Assembly: GCA_029247315.1 (NCBI GenBank)
Contig: JAQWLM010000107.1
Coordinates: forward strand, 18,927 to 82,926
Direction: 5' to 3'
Source: AAA164-E04 sp014239995
GTDB lineage: Bacteria > Verrucomicrobiota > Verrucomicrobiia > Limisphaerales > AAA164-E04
Length of the DNA: 64,000 nt
The position numbers and the translations under genes are program-made. The notes beneath the pieces are model-generated. The model was given only the letters and a program-made list of their open reading frames with translations. It made no database searches and was not told where the DNA came from. Shown in pieces: positions 1 through 8,373 of this stretch; within the stretch, counting starts at the first letter, position 1; each line of letters begins with the position of its first letter.

Positions 1-276
1 AGGCATGCGAGAACGACTTCCGCTGTTTCGGGAAGAGGTGTAGATCTTTACCACACTTGGAGAAACCTCCTCTATGACCGGTGCAAAACTGACGCCAATG
101 TTTCCATCACGGTTCAAGGGCTGGCGATTGATGTTAAGGCTGGCCTTGGGGCGTTTGGATTCAGACTCTGCACTGTTCATCCAGCTTGTAACAAGGGACC
201 CTGTGACAGTGCTTGTGACGGTAATCACAAGTAACAGACGCGTTCTGCGACACATGGTGAGGAGTTTGTTCTTCAT
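1..276 (-). CDS. DegP/HtrA-type serine protease, N-terminal fragment (runs off the left edge)
   Basis: The reverse strand is open from an ATG at 276 to the window edge (92 codons, no stop). A basic start (MKNKLL, then CRRTR) precedes a hydrophobic stretch, giving a signal peptide or membrane anchor at about residues 8-32. Near residues 61-81 comes a segment of the type FAPVIEEVSPSVVKIYTSS, which is characteristic of the start of the trypsin-like domain of periplasmic HtrA/DegP/DegQ proteases (envelope quality control). The catalytic triad and PDZ domains would lie outside the window. A second in-frame ATG at 291 would add five residues; neither has a good ribosome-binding site. The family assignment rests on one motif plus the export signal, so the subtype cannot be given. 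Confidence 0.72.
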   Translation of the reverse strand, partial: MKNKLLTMCRRTRLLLVITVTSTVTGSLVTSWMNSAESESKRPKASLNINRQPLNRDGNIGVSFAPVIEEVSPSVVKIYTSSRNSGSRSRMP

Positions 277-449
277 GTTGGAATGTGGCATGGGAGGGAG
301 ACTTTCTAGTTTCTTCACACGACAAGAGAACACATCAACCTCTCATCAACATTGCCGCTCCATGACAAATATGTAATCAAATATGCGAGGATGACAATGA
401 TAAGTCCCTCCAAATCAACTCAGTTACACCGAGATTGATCCCTGATGTT

Positions 450-1166
450 TTACAAAGATGCTTTATCCCCGGGAAAACAAAACTCGCCCTGACACGGAGG
501 AGTCTGTGCGGGCTGAATGCAACGTTCCGTGTCGTTTTCAACACTGTTGACATGGGTTGATACGGGATATGTCCGCATCCCTGTCTGCGCAAAGGGTCGT
601 AACAGGGACTGCAAATCAGAAGGATCCTGCAAATCAGGATTCAACCAGCACTTCCAACAGTGCATGGGAAGAATGACCGGCATGCGAGGATGCAATTTTT
701 CAGTGAGGTCATTGGCTTCAGTAGTCAAGATCGTGAATGTCTCCAGGACCTCCCCATCCCCCTTGAACCACTTATCCCACAACCCGGCTAGAGCAAAGGC
801 ACGCTCGTCCTTCATCATGATGCGCCAAGGAACTTTGTGCCGATCGATGGTTTGCCACTCAAAATAGCTGTCAGCAAGTACCAGGCATCTTCGTCGACGA
901 AACGAATCCCTGAAACTTGGTTTCAAAGCCACGGTTTCGGATCGAGCGTTGATCGTTGCATGTTCAGTGACAGGCCTCCTTGCCCAGGATGGAACGAGAC
1001 CCCAGCGAAGTTCCTCCATGACTGGATCCTGAGAACCCATCTTCCGGACGACCACTGCATTCTGCCCGGGCGCAATGTTATAGCGAGGTTTCGAGCATCT
1101 GGAAACCATGTCTAATGGTGTTGTCACCACTTTTGGATTACCAAGATATGTATACCTGCCACACAT
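450..1166 (-). CDS. yedK: SRAP domain protein, YedK/HMCES family
   Basis: A 238-residue protein beginning MCGRY. SRAP proteins shield abasic sites in single-stranded DNA by forming a thiazolidine DNA-protein crosslink through Cys2, which becomes N-terminal after Met removal. The frame is open further upstream, but starting at the ATG at 1166 puts the essential Cys at position 2, which decides the start. Other family hallmarks are present: the NIAPGQ stretch, WGLVPSWA, NARSET, the active-site Glu in SYFEW, and the His in LHPRMPVIL. Length matches bacterial YedK (about 220-240). It stands alone, divergent from the small gene before mnmE. No ribosome-binding site is evident. Confidence 0.93.
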   Translation of the reverse strand: MCGRYTYLGNPKVVTTPLDMVSRCSKPRYNIAPGQNAVVVRKMGSQDPVMEELRWGLVPSWARRPVTEHATINARSETVALKPSFRDSFRRRRCLVLADSYFEWQTIDRHKVPWRIMMKDERAFALAGLWDKWFKGDGEVLETFTILTTEANDLTEKLHPRMPVILPMHCWKCWLNPDLQDPSDLQSLLRPFAQTGMRTYPVSTHVNSVENDTERCIQPAQTPPCQGEFCFPGDKASL

Positions 1167-1618
1167 GGGGAAGTATTCTGAAATCAAAAAAGCATTTCGC
1201 GACAATTTGTTTACCCAGGCCTTCGGAGGGGTGTAAATAGTCTGGTGCGCTTGCATGCAGGAAGCAGAGCATGAAATCTTTTCCGATTTGAAATATCTGA
1301 ACCCCTTCGACAGCGAACAAGTGCCTAACCGTCCCACACCAGTCGAAATCGTGTGTTCAAGACCCGATTAAATCGATGAAGCACCCCTGCCCCCTGATAA
1401 ACTGTCTCATCCAAAGGACATGAAACAAGCAGTCTGTTCAAAACACACAGCATGCATGCTCAAAGATGATCCCCCCTTAACTCTTGATCCATGACCTACC
1501 TGAATGGTCAAAGCGATCGATAAAAACACCCTTTCACCGTATCCTTATGGTGAAATATAGAGACATACTTGAAATTCGCCATTGAAAAATTGTCAGCAAC
1601 AACCGATACCTTCCTCTT
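1167..1618. other. Intergenic region between yedK and the small gene before mnmE
   Basis: About 450 bases between divergent genes, so it presumably holds both promoters. Open frames here are short, overlap each other on opposite strands and resemble nothing I know. I looked for tRNA T-loop and acceptor pairing around 1330-1400 and found none that folds. No strong hairpin or repeat was seen. Confidence 0.5.
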
Positions 1619-1879
1619 ATGACAAAAACAGAGTCCGAGGTTCTGGAAAGTCTCAATTCGCTCATGGAGGCAGTAGGACAAATGGGGAATCAAACAGAAA
1701 AACCCGATCTGCAGGCCATGTTTGCAAGGATCGACCAACAAACCGATTTACTTCCGGATGGAACCCATCCGGTTCTCCTCCATTACCTGCAAAAAAAGAG
1801 TTATGAAAAGGCACGGCTTTTCCTCCTCGGACGTGATGGGGAAAACGCCTCTGGGAATTGCCACGGCCACCGGGTTTGA
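1619..1879 (+). CDS. Small conserved-looking protein of unknown function upstream of mnmE
   Basis: An 86-residue, mostly polar and probably cytoplasmic protein, predicted helical (ESEVLESLNSLMEAV; HPVLLHYLQKKSYEKARLFL), ending in a Cys/His-containing tail (NCHGHRV). It stops 16 bases before the mnmE ATG in the same direction, so the two are probably co-transcribed. The LHYL-KKSY-KA-LFL-GRD pattern reads like a real protein rather than a shadow frame, and the overlapping mnmE frame upstream of its own start does not look like protein. There is no clear ribosome-binding site. I do not recognise the family, and no function is proposed. Confidence 0.6.
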   Translation: MTKTESEVLESLNSLMEAVGQMGNQTEKPDLQAMFARIDQQTDLLPDGTHPVLLHYLQKKSYEKARLFLLGRDGENASGNCHGHRV

Positions 1880-1895
1880 TAAGGTTCGGTGCCTC

Positions 1896-3284
1896 ATGAA
1901 ACCCACCCTACAGTCGGCTCAGGATACAATCGCAGCCATTGCCACCCCCATCGGTGAATCCGGACTTGCTGTGATACGCATTTCTGGCCCGGAAGCCTTG
2001 CAAACGGTGGACAAATGTTTTGCTCCCATTGGGTCCACATCCACACGCCCAACAAAAGCATCTTCCCACACGATTCAATATGGACGCATCATGGATCATG
2101 AACAACATATCGACGAGGTTATGATCAGCGTCTTTCGTGCACCCCGCACCTTCACGCGCGAGGACACGGTTGAAATATCCACACACGGCGGTATTTTGCC
2201 GGCCAAACTTGTGATGGAAACCCTCCTCCAGTGGGGTGTTCGCATGGCTGCTCCTGGGGAATTCACGCTTCGAGCCTTCCTCAATGGACGTATCGACCTC
2301 ACCCAGGCCGAGGCCGTGGCCGACGTTATTCATTCCCGCACTGAACGTGCCCTCACTGCTGCCAACGAACAGCTGGCCGGGAAATTGGGAAACAAGGTCA
2401 GGCAATTGCGTGATGAGCTATTGGCCTTGCTCGCTCATATCGAAGCTCATATTGACTTTCCGGATGAAGATATTTCTCCTGATACCAAACAACAAATGGA
2501 GCATAGAATCCTTTCCGCGCGTTCCTTTATGGATGCCCTTCTGTCAACTTCACGCGAAGGCCGGGTCCTGCGGCAAGGTGTAAGGGCCGTCATCGTGGGA
2601 CGCACAAATGCTGGGAAATCGAGCCTTCTGAACGAACTTCTGGGCCAAGAACGGGCTATCGTTTCGGACGTGGAGGGCACGACAAGGGACACCATTGAAG
2701 AAATGGCAAATATTCGTGGAATCCCCATTATTTTCATCGACACTGCTGGCCTGCGGGAATCCAGTGATCCCATCGAGAAGGAGGGGATCCGCCGCAGCAA
2801 AAAGAGTATCAAAGAGGCAGAACTCGTACTTCATATTGTCGATGGCTCAAGACCGCTGCGACAGGAGGATCTGGACTTTATCGAGCAGCATCAGGCAAAA
2901 CAAAGGATTCACATCCTTAACAAGTCTGACCTTTCCGTCCACTCTTCCTATCAGGCTGAACCCACCATCAACTGGATCCCCTTATCCTGTGAAACTCATG
3001 ATGGTGTGGAGACATTACGCGAAGCTATCTACAAGGCAGTATGGTCAGGGAAGGTTCCAACGGAAATGCTCGAGGTGATGATCAACAGCCGACATCAGGA
3101 TGCATTAAAACGAGGACTTTGCTCCCTGAAGGAGGTGAGTCAGGGACTTTCCACAGGGCTTGGACTCGAGCTTGTGGCCATGGATCTTCGTATCAGCATT
3201 GGAGCGATCGGGGAAATTGTAGGGGAAACGACCACCGATGATCTACTGGACTCTATTTTTAGTCAATTTTGCCTTGGCAAATAA
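1896..3284 (+). CDS. mnmE: tRNA modification GTPase MnmE
   Basis: A 462-residue protein, the usual MnmE length. With MnmG it forms the cmnm5U34 modification in the wobble position of certain tRNAs, using GTP and a formyl-tetrahydrofolate-derived carbon. Seen: an N-terminal folate-binding domain (DTIAAIATPIGESGLAVIR), then a G domain inserted in a helical domain with G1 GRTNAGKSS at about 235-243, G3 DTAGLR and G4 NKSD at about 342-345, and the C-terminal family signature ending FCLGK (normally FCIGK) with the catalytic Cys. The frame is open 58 codons further upstream, but family alignment puts the start at the ATG at 1896. It follows a small unknown gene by 16 bases. Confidence 0.96.
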   Translation: MKPTLQSAQDTIAAIATPIGESGLAVIRISGPEALQTVDKCFAPIGSTSTRPTKASSHTIQYGRIMDHEQHIDEVMISVFRAPRTFTREDTVEISTHGGILPAKLVMETLLQWGVRMAAPGEFTLRAFLNGRIDLTQAEAVADVIHSRTERALTAANEQLAGKLGNKVRQLRDELLALLAHIEAHIDFPDEDISPDTKQQMEHRILSARSFMDALLSTSREGRVLRQGVRAVIVGRTNAGKSSLLNELLGQERAIVSDVEGTTRDTIEEMANIRGIPIIFIDTAGLRESSDPIEKEGIRRSKKSIKEAELVLHIVDGSRPLRQEDLDFIEQHQAKQRIHILNKSDLSVHSSYQAEPTINWIPLSCETHDGVETLREAIYKAVWSGKVPTEMLEVMINSRHQDALKRGLCSLKEVSQGLSTGLGLELVAMDLRISIGAIGEIVGETTTDDLLDSIFSQFCLGK

Positions 3285-3336
3285 GTGCTGATTCCCCCAT
3301 CTGCAGAAAGCTGGCATTTCTCCGGGCTCACACCAT

Positions 3337-3711
3337 TTAGGGGGACGTGGGGGCTGGAATCATGGATATTTGACCCTTTTCTGAGTCATAAAGGAACTTT
3401 CTGCCATGGGGCGGAACTGGAGCTTGGGCCAGGAACTCTTTTGAAACAAGTTCGGCAAGGTCCCGGGGGAAACGTCCCTCCAGGGTCTGGAATGATACAA
3501 TGGCCTGCCTGATGGGTGCCATTTCAATGGTTCCCCTTGCATACTTATCCGCCTTGGCAATGGCACCCAGGTAATCCCCCTCGTGTGTCTTTTCTGTCTG
3601 AGCCTCTTCCGTGGCCGAGACGGGAATATGCTCGCCTACCGTGCTTACTTCCTTCACCCCACACCCGAAGCACTGAAGAAGCATCAAGCCTATCATGCTG
3701 TAATTTTTCAT
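3337..3711 (-). CDS. Small predicted lipoprotein with a C-terminal pseudopilin-like segment
   Basis: A 124-residue protein. A short hydrophobic leader (IGLMLLQCFGCG) ends in a possible lipobox with Cys at about residue 17, suggesting lipidation; the match is imperfect because Cys-Phe fills the -3/-2 positions. The C-terminal half (IRQAIVSFQTLEGRFPRDLAELV, later a YDSEKG turn) resembles the tail found in many PVC pseudopilin-like and small secreted proteins. The ATG at 3711 is immediately preceded by the stop of the AsmA-like gene, with AGGA at a good distance inside that gene's end, which points to translational coupling. Last gene of the hldD operon. Function unknown. Confidence 0.7.
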   Translation of the reverse strand: MKNYSMIGLMLLQCFGCGVKEVSTVGEHIPVSATEEAQTEKTHEGDYLGAIAKADKYARGTIEMAPIRQAIVSFQTLEGRFPRDLAELVSKEFLAQAPVPPHGRKFLYDSEKGQISMIPAPTSP

Positions 3712-3712
3712 A

Positions 3713-6700
3713 TCATTCCTGCTGCTGGGAGGGAGGTGACTTTTTCGGCGCGCCAGATCCCAAAGCCTTATTGAGAATATTAAGGGGATTCACCTCCTTC
3801 AATAACTTTGGCAAAAGCGGGCCACTTGCATTCTCCTCAGTTTCCCCGTCTACCTCCTGGTCCACCTTCTGTGCCTCGTTCACGCCAGTTAACAAGCCCT
3901 TGACATCCTTAAGAACCTTAACCGCACTCTCACCCACTTGCTTGGGTAGCCCTACAGCAGCCTTGACAGCATCCTGTCCTACACTCAAGGGAAGCCCTGC
4001 AGCTGCCTTGAGTCCCAGTCCGGCCAAGGCTGCATTATCCCATTTTCGCTGATAATTTCCCAACGTTCCCTCCAGCTTCACAAAACGAGGCAACTTGACA
4101 AATGGCGTGTCCTTGGATTTCCCGGCAGACAAAAACCCCACATTCTTGGCCAAGGAACGTTCAAGATAAAGATCAATGGGCAGATGGATCACGCTGTTCG
4201 TCAAGACAGGTGCCAACTGAACTTCACCATCTGCATGCACCTGGAATGTATCAGAAAGGATACGAGCCTCGCGCAGTTCCAATGTCTGGTTTTGGATCTT
4301 CATCTTGCCTTCCACACCATGAATGGGAGACTTCAGGAGACCTGGGAGGCGCAACACCCCGGTAATGGGTTTCAAGACTCCCGTAAAAGGGGCCCACATC
4401 TTTGAGAAAAGGCTTTTTTCAAGCCGCTGCACATGAATACCTGCATCGGTGTAGTTAAAGGAAGCGGTGCCTTCCATATTTTCCTGCAGAACGGGTAAGG
4501 TAAACCCCATTCCCTTCAAAGATACTTGGCTTGTAAGCAGCCCTTGCAATTTACCTGTTTGGCCTGCTGCAAAATCGCCCGTTATTGCCCCAAGAGGCAC
4601 TTTTTCAAAATCCAGATCCCCCGTATAGGAAGGCTCTGGATTTGAAAAATCGACTTTGAACCCTGCGCTGACGGGGCCCTCGTTCAGAACCATTTTCACG
4701 GGCGTGGCAAGCACCATGTTGGTTTGGTATAACACTCTGCCCTGCAGCGATTCAATGATAAGGTCATGAACCTGTAATCTATCGATGTCGAACGACATGT
4801 CCAATTCCCCTATCGCTAATCCTAATCCTGGGAATGTGTTTATGTGTCGATCCCCTCCCGGTTCCACAGAGGAATCCTCTGGCTCTTGCGAACCTGAGGA
4901 CAGATCCATTTGATCCCCACTCCACAGTCCAGTGTAGGGTGTAAGGTCGAGGGACTCCGCATTGAGTTTCAGGGAACCCGCTGAGTCCATCGAAAACTCC
5001 ATCGGCAATGTTCCTTCCAGACGCAGGGTATTATCTCCCTGCTGGGTAGCTGGCAGTTTTAAGGAAAATTCTCGCATGCGGATTTGTTCCCTGTCCCATC
5101 CCGCGTCCACTTCCAGATAGGCATGCATTCCTTGCAGGGGATCGGACAGCCCCTCCTGGTTTTCTTTGTGCTTCAAGCCAATTGAGCCCTTGAAGGAATG
5201 TTCAGCAGATGTATCGATCATCAAGCGCCCGTCTATCAGGGCATCCAGATGGTTCAGATCTCCAATTTGCGGCAGGGAACTCAGCAATGGTTTCAAGTCA
5301 GCGGCATCCAATGACGATGAGCTCAGCTCGAACATTCCCTGCATGGCCTCGAGATCCAGGTTCCCATTGATCTTTATCTCACCCCCTTGATTGCCGGGAA
5401 AGCCAAGGTCCAAACCACGCACACTGAGTGCTTGATCCTGGAGCGATGCTTCCCCTCCAAGGGAGATGGAGTAGTCTTCAAATTGAAATGGATCACAACG
5501 GCCATTGAGCTCCCCAAGGCGTACCTGGAGTGTCGCCATGGAGGTGTCGTTGGTATGATTAAGAGTAAAGGCAAAGGAGGTTTCACCCGAATCGAGATCA
5601 AGAGACGCATGTTCGAAAATGAGCCCCAGACGAGCAAGGTTTCCCCTGCCATCTAGCTGCACCTCTGATGCATCTGAGGCTGAATGATATTCACCTGCCC
5701 CCCCAAGGGTAAGTATTTGTCCAGCCGATGGATGTTCCCATGTCGCTCGTGCCTCCTTCAGTTCAATCGGTACGGACGCCCCACCCAGCAAGTGAAACCG
5801 GAGATCTATGTGCCCTAGGTCAGTGGAGCGTCCCCCTATCATCCACTGGACGTCCCCGGCATGGGCCTCCAGCACGGCCTCAACACCATGATCAGCATTT
5901 TCAGACTTGAGTTTTAAATGTCCATTCATCCTTCCCCCGGCAAGCATCTCCGGGGTGAAGGCATGCCAGGATGCGAGGTCAACGTCGATCATCTCCAGCT
6001 CGAATATGCCGCTGGGGATGGATACCCCTTTGGTTTGAAATAACAGCTGTGTCGGTTGCAGCAGATGCCCCGTGAGCCACTTTTTGCCTTGATCATGCGA
6101 ATGGAAGTCGCATTTCTGGAATTGAAGTGCTTCCGCATCGCGACTGTAATCACAATGGCTTTCGACTTCCAAATCCAAGGAAGGGGACCACAAACCTCCA
6201 TTTGCCACGGAAAATCCTCTTAGATCCAAGAGCCCCTGAATAGAAACAGCACTCCCCGCATTGGTGATATCGACGGTGTATTCTGCATTCAATCCATCTG
6301 CCTTGTATGGATGTCCAATGATGCTTGAACCCAGCATCAGGCTTTCCTTAGTCAGGTCGTTCAGGGAAATCTCAAGGCGACCCTCAGCAGGTGATAATTG
6401 AAGAGGCCCCGTGATTTGCATTTTGCCGGCAGAAACTCCATTGCGGTTCATGACAAGACTTGCATCCATCATCCCACCAGGTTCAAGGGCGAAGGTCCAG
6501 AGTCCGTCAAGTCCGTCAAGATCAGCGTAAGGAGCATGGACGGCATGGGTCTTCAGTGCGCCTGAAAAGTCCAATGCAGCAGGAAGAAGTGACTTATCGA
6601 TGCTGAAGTCCCCGACCATGGAGAAATCCGTGGCAATGAATGGAACGACCTCATTGTCCTTTGTGTCGCCTGATGCTCGAAAACGCATGACTGATTGGAG

Positions 6701-7318
6701 GTTCAGGGTACCGGATGCATCCTGTCCAAAGTTGGAAATTCGGCATGAGTCCAGTTCCATTTCGAACTCCTTCTGAGTGCCATCAACCTGTTCCTGCCGG
6801 TATGCCAAGTGGGCTTCCTCGATTGAGATTTTCTTAAGTTCCAGAATCGGCAGCGGGCTGTCTGAACCCGAGGGAATGGTCTCCAGCCATTGGGATATCT
6901 GACTCGAGCCATCTGGTTTTTCCACAACGGTGAAGCTCGTCCCGACCACCTGCAGTTCTTCCATGCGAATGGTCCCGCCCAAAAGTGAAGGCAGGCTGTA
7001 ACGGATAGTGACGCTTTCAAGGGATATCAGAGGGTCCCCATCGCGTGATGAGAGATTCAAACCTTTCATCGAGATACCCTTGAATGGACTGAAGGCAATC
7101 TCTTCCACCTCCATATCGGCAGCCATGCTTTCTTCAGCCATGGGAATGAGGAAGGTGCGTACAAACGAGGCGCTGGCCAGGTAGCCATAGCCTGTCAGGA
7201 GGATCAATGACACGAAGCAGGATGCGTAGACCCATCGGCGCTTCCAGAAGGTGTTTTTTTGATTCTTCAATTTTTCAAGATGTTCGGAAGATGCGGCGTG
7301 GGGGGTGGTAGCAGGCAT
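3713..7318 (-). CDS. Large AsmA-like envelope protein
   Basis: A protein of about 1201 residues with one N-terminal membrane helix (roughly residues 24-48, VYASCFVSLILLTGYGYLAS) followed by a long beta-rich region with repeated patterns such as ISMKGLNLSSRDGDPLISLESVTIRYSL, typical of AsmA/TamB-type proteins. This group spans the periplasm and is tied to lipid or outer-membrane protein homeostasis. The C-terminal part (GLLKSPIHGVEGKMKIQNQTLELREARILSD, then the HADGEVQLAPV pattern) matches the AsmA C-terminal style. The frame also opens with a TTG at 7336, but the ATG at 7318 has AAAGGA about 12 bases upstream and is preferred. It lies directly behind hldD and in front of a lipoprotein gene: an envelope operon. 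Specific substrate unknown. Confidence 0.85.
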   Translation of the reverse strand: MPATTPHAASSEHLEKLKNQKNTFWKRRWVYASCFVSLILLTGYGYLASASFVRTFLIPMAEESMAADMEVEEIAFSPFKGISMKGLNLSSRDGDPLISLESVTIRYSLPSLLGGTIRMEELQVVGTSFTVVEKPDGSSQISQWLETIPSGSDSPLPILELKKISIEEAHLAYRQEQVDGTQKEFEMELDSCRISNFGQDASGTLNLQSVMRFRASGDTKDNEVVPFIATDFSMVGDFSIDKSLLPAALDFSGALKTHAVHAPYADLDGLDGLWTFALEPGGMMDASLVMNRNGVSAGKMQITGPLQLSPAEGRLEISLNDLTKESLMLGSSIIGHPYKADGLNAEYTVDITNAGSAVSIQGLLDLRGFSVANGGLWSPSLDLEVESHCDYSRDAEALQFQKCDFHSHDQGKKWLTGHLLQPTQLLFQTKGVSIPSGIFELEMIDVDLASWHAFTPEMLAGGRMNGHLKLKSENADHGVEAVLEAHAGDVQWMIGGRSTDLGHIDLRFHLLGGASVPIELKEARATWEHPSAGQILTLGGAGEYHSASDASEVQLDGRGNLARLGLIFEHASLDLDSGETSFAFTLNHTNDTSMATLQVRLGELNGRCDPFQFEDYSISLGGEASLQDQALSVRGLDLGFPGNQGGEIKINGNLDLEAMQGMFELSSSSLDAADLKPLLSSLPQIGDLNHLDALIDGRLMIDTSAEHSFKGSIGLKHKENQEGLSDPLQGMHAYLEVDAGWDREQIRMREFSLKLPATQQGDNTLRLEGTLPMEFSMDSAGSLKLNAESLDLTPYTGLWSGDQMDLSSGSQEPEDSSVEPGGDRHINTFPGLGLAIGELDMSFDIDRLQVHDLIIESLQGRVLYQTNMVLATPVKMVLNEGPVSAGFKVDFSNPEPSYTGDLDFEKVPLGAITGDFAAGQTGKLQGLLTSQVSLKGMGFTLPVLQENMEGTASFNYTDAGIHVQRLEKSLFSKMWAPFTGVLKPITGVLRLPGLLKSPIHGVEGKMKIQNQTLELREARILSDTFQVHADGEVQLAPVLTNSVIHLPIDLYLERSLAKNVGFLSAGKSKDTPFVKLPRFVKLEGTLGNYQRKWDNAALAGLGLKAAAGLPLSVGQDAVKAAVGLPKQVGESAVKVLKDVKGLLTGVNEAQKVDQEVDGETEENASGPLLPKLLKEVNPLNILNKALGSGAPKKSPPSQQQE

Positions 7319-7336
7319 GTTTAAAGATCCTTTCAA

Positions 7337-8281
7337 TCACATAGTCCGGTCACCTTGCTTACCATTTTCAAGCCATCCCAGGTAGTCGGTGATTCCGGAT
7401 TGAAGATCAAAGGCGGGTCGGTATCCCACCATCTCATTCGCTGCAGAGATATCGGCCTGAGTAAAGTTCTGGTAAAAGGGATGCGGATTGTCAAAATATG
7501 CCGCAGCCATGCTCAGTTCCAACGCACTGTTCAAAATGGCCACCACATCGTTGAACGAGGCAGATGTTCCAGAGCCAATGTTGTAGATACCCGACTTGGA
7601 GGCCTCTACTGCAGATAATGTGGCATCCACCACATCCTTGATGTAGACAAAATCTCGCCTTTGCTCGCCATCGGTGAAAATGCGGGGATTGTTACCCTGC
7701 ACCATTTGCCTGTAGAGCTGATAAATCATACTTGAAGCGTGACCCTTGTGGGCCTCACGCGGGCCGTAAACGTTAAAATACCTTAAACCAACGATCCTCC
7801 AGGCAGGGTTTTGCTGGAGATAATGCACTGCAAGGTTATCCAATTGAACCTTGCTGAAGGCATATGCGTTTTGAGGTGAAGGGGGCGTTGACTCATGCAT
7901 TACGGAATCAGCATGCCCGTAAGTCGCAGCCGATGAGGCGTAAATAACCGGGGTTTGATCCCTCATGGCCCATTCAATGATTTGCCGGAAGCCCTCTACG
8001 TTATCCCTCACTTGTCGCAGCCGATCGTGGTCTGTGGTGTCTGTAATTGAAGCGAGATGAAAGATGGCATCAAAAGTCACATCCTTGAAGCGAACCGAAG
8101 CCTGAAGATCCTGGAGAGGAGAAGCGATGCAGTCACCATGAAAACCTTCAAGATTACGGAAGTCTCCCGAACGAAAATCATCGACAATCACAACCCAAGC
8201 CTCGGGATACCGAGCCTGTAGCTCCAAGGCCAGGTTCGAACCTATAAATCCAGCCCCACCAGTGATTAAAGCACTCCGCAC
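7337..8281 (-). CDS. hldD: ADP-L-glycero-D-manno-heptose 6-epimerase-like NAD(P)-dependent epimerase
   Basis: Extended short-chain dehydrogenase/epimerase with the Rossmann motif GGAGFIGSN near the start, SSAATYG, and the catalytic pair YAFSK. The stretches RYFNVYGPREAHKGHASSM and YFDNPHPFYQNFTQAD are hallmarks of HldD, which makes the ADP-heptose used for the lipopolysaccharide inner core. The chosen start is the GTG at 8281: it gives the usual family N-terminus (RSALITGGAGF) and has GGAGG 13 bases upstream; an ATG at 8323 would add 14 unlikely residues. About 314 residues, as expected. First gene of a minus-strand operon with the AsmA-like and lipoprotein genes; its stop lies just before them. 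A generic UDP-sugar epimerase is the alternative. Confidence 0.85.
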   Translation of the reverse strand: MRSALITGGAGFIGSNLALELQARYPEAWVVIVDDFRSGDFRNLEGFHGDCIASPLQDLQASVRFKDVTFDAIFHLASITDTTDHDRLRQVRDNVEGFRQIIEWAMRDQTPVIYASSAATYGHADSVMHESTPPSPQNAYAFSKVQLDNLAVHYLQQNPAWRIVGLRYFNVYGPREAHKGHASSMIYQLYRQMVQGNNPRIFTDGEQRRDFVYIKDVVDATLSAVEASKSGIYNIGSGTSASFNDVVAILNSALELSMAAAYFDNPHPFYQNFTQADISAANEMVGYRPAFDLQSGITDYLGWLENGKQGDRTM

Positions 8282-8373
8282 AATGTCCAGGGTGCCTCCA
8301 TAAAGGGCAAATTGCAAGTTCATGCTGAATTCACATTGCCTTAAGCCCCATCAGGGTCCTAGTCTATGACCAC

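Noticed and set aside
74..376. 100-codon plus-strand frame at the left edge
   Set aside because: Lies opposite the DegP/HtrA-like N-terminus, which has an export signal and a family motif; the plus-strand product looks like no protein.
1325..1400. Possible tRNA T-arm (GTGTGTTCAAGAC)
   Set aside because: The T-loop consensus fails and no acceptor, D or anticodon stem can be paired around it.
3516..4052. 178-codon plus-strand frame
   Set aside because: Antisense to the lipoprotein and the end of the AsmA-like gene; Ser/Pro/Leu-rich shadow composition.
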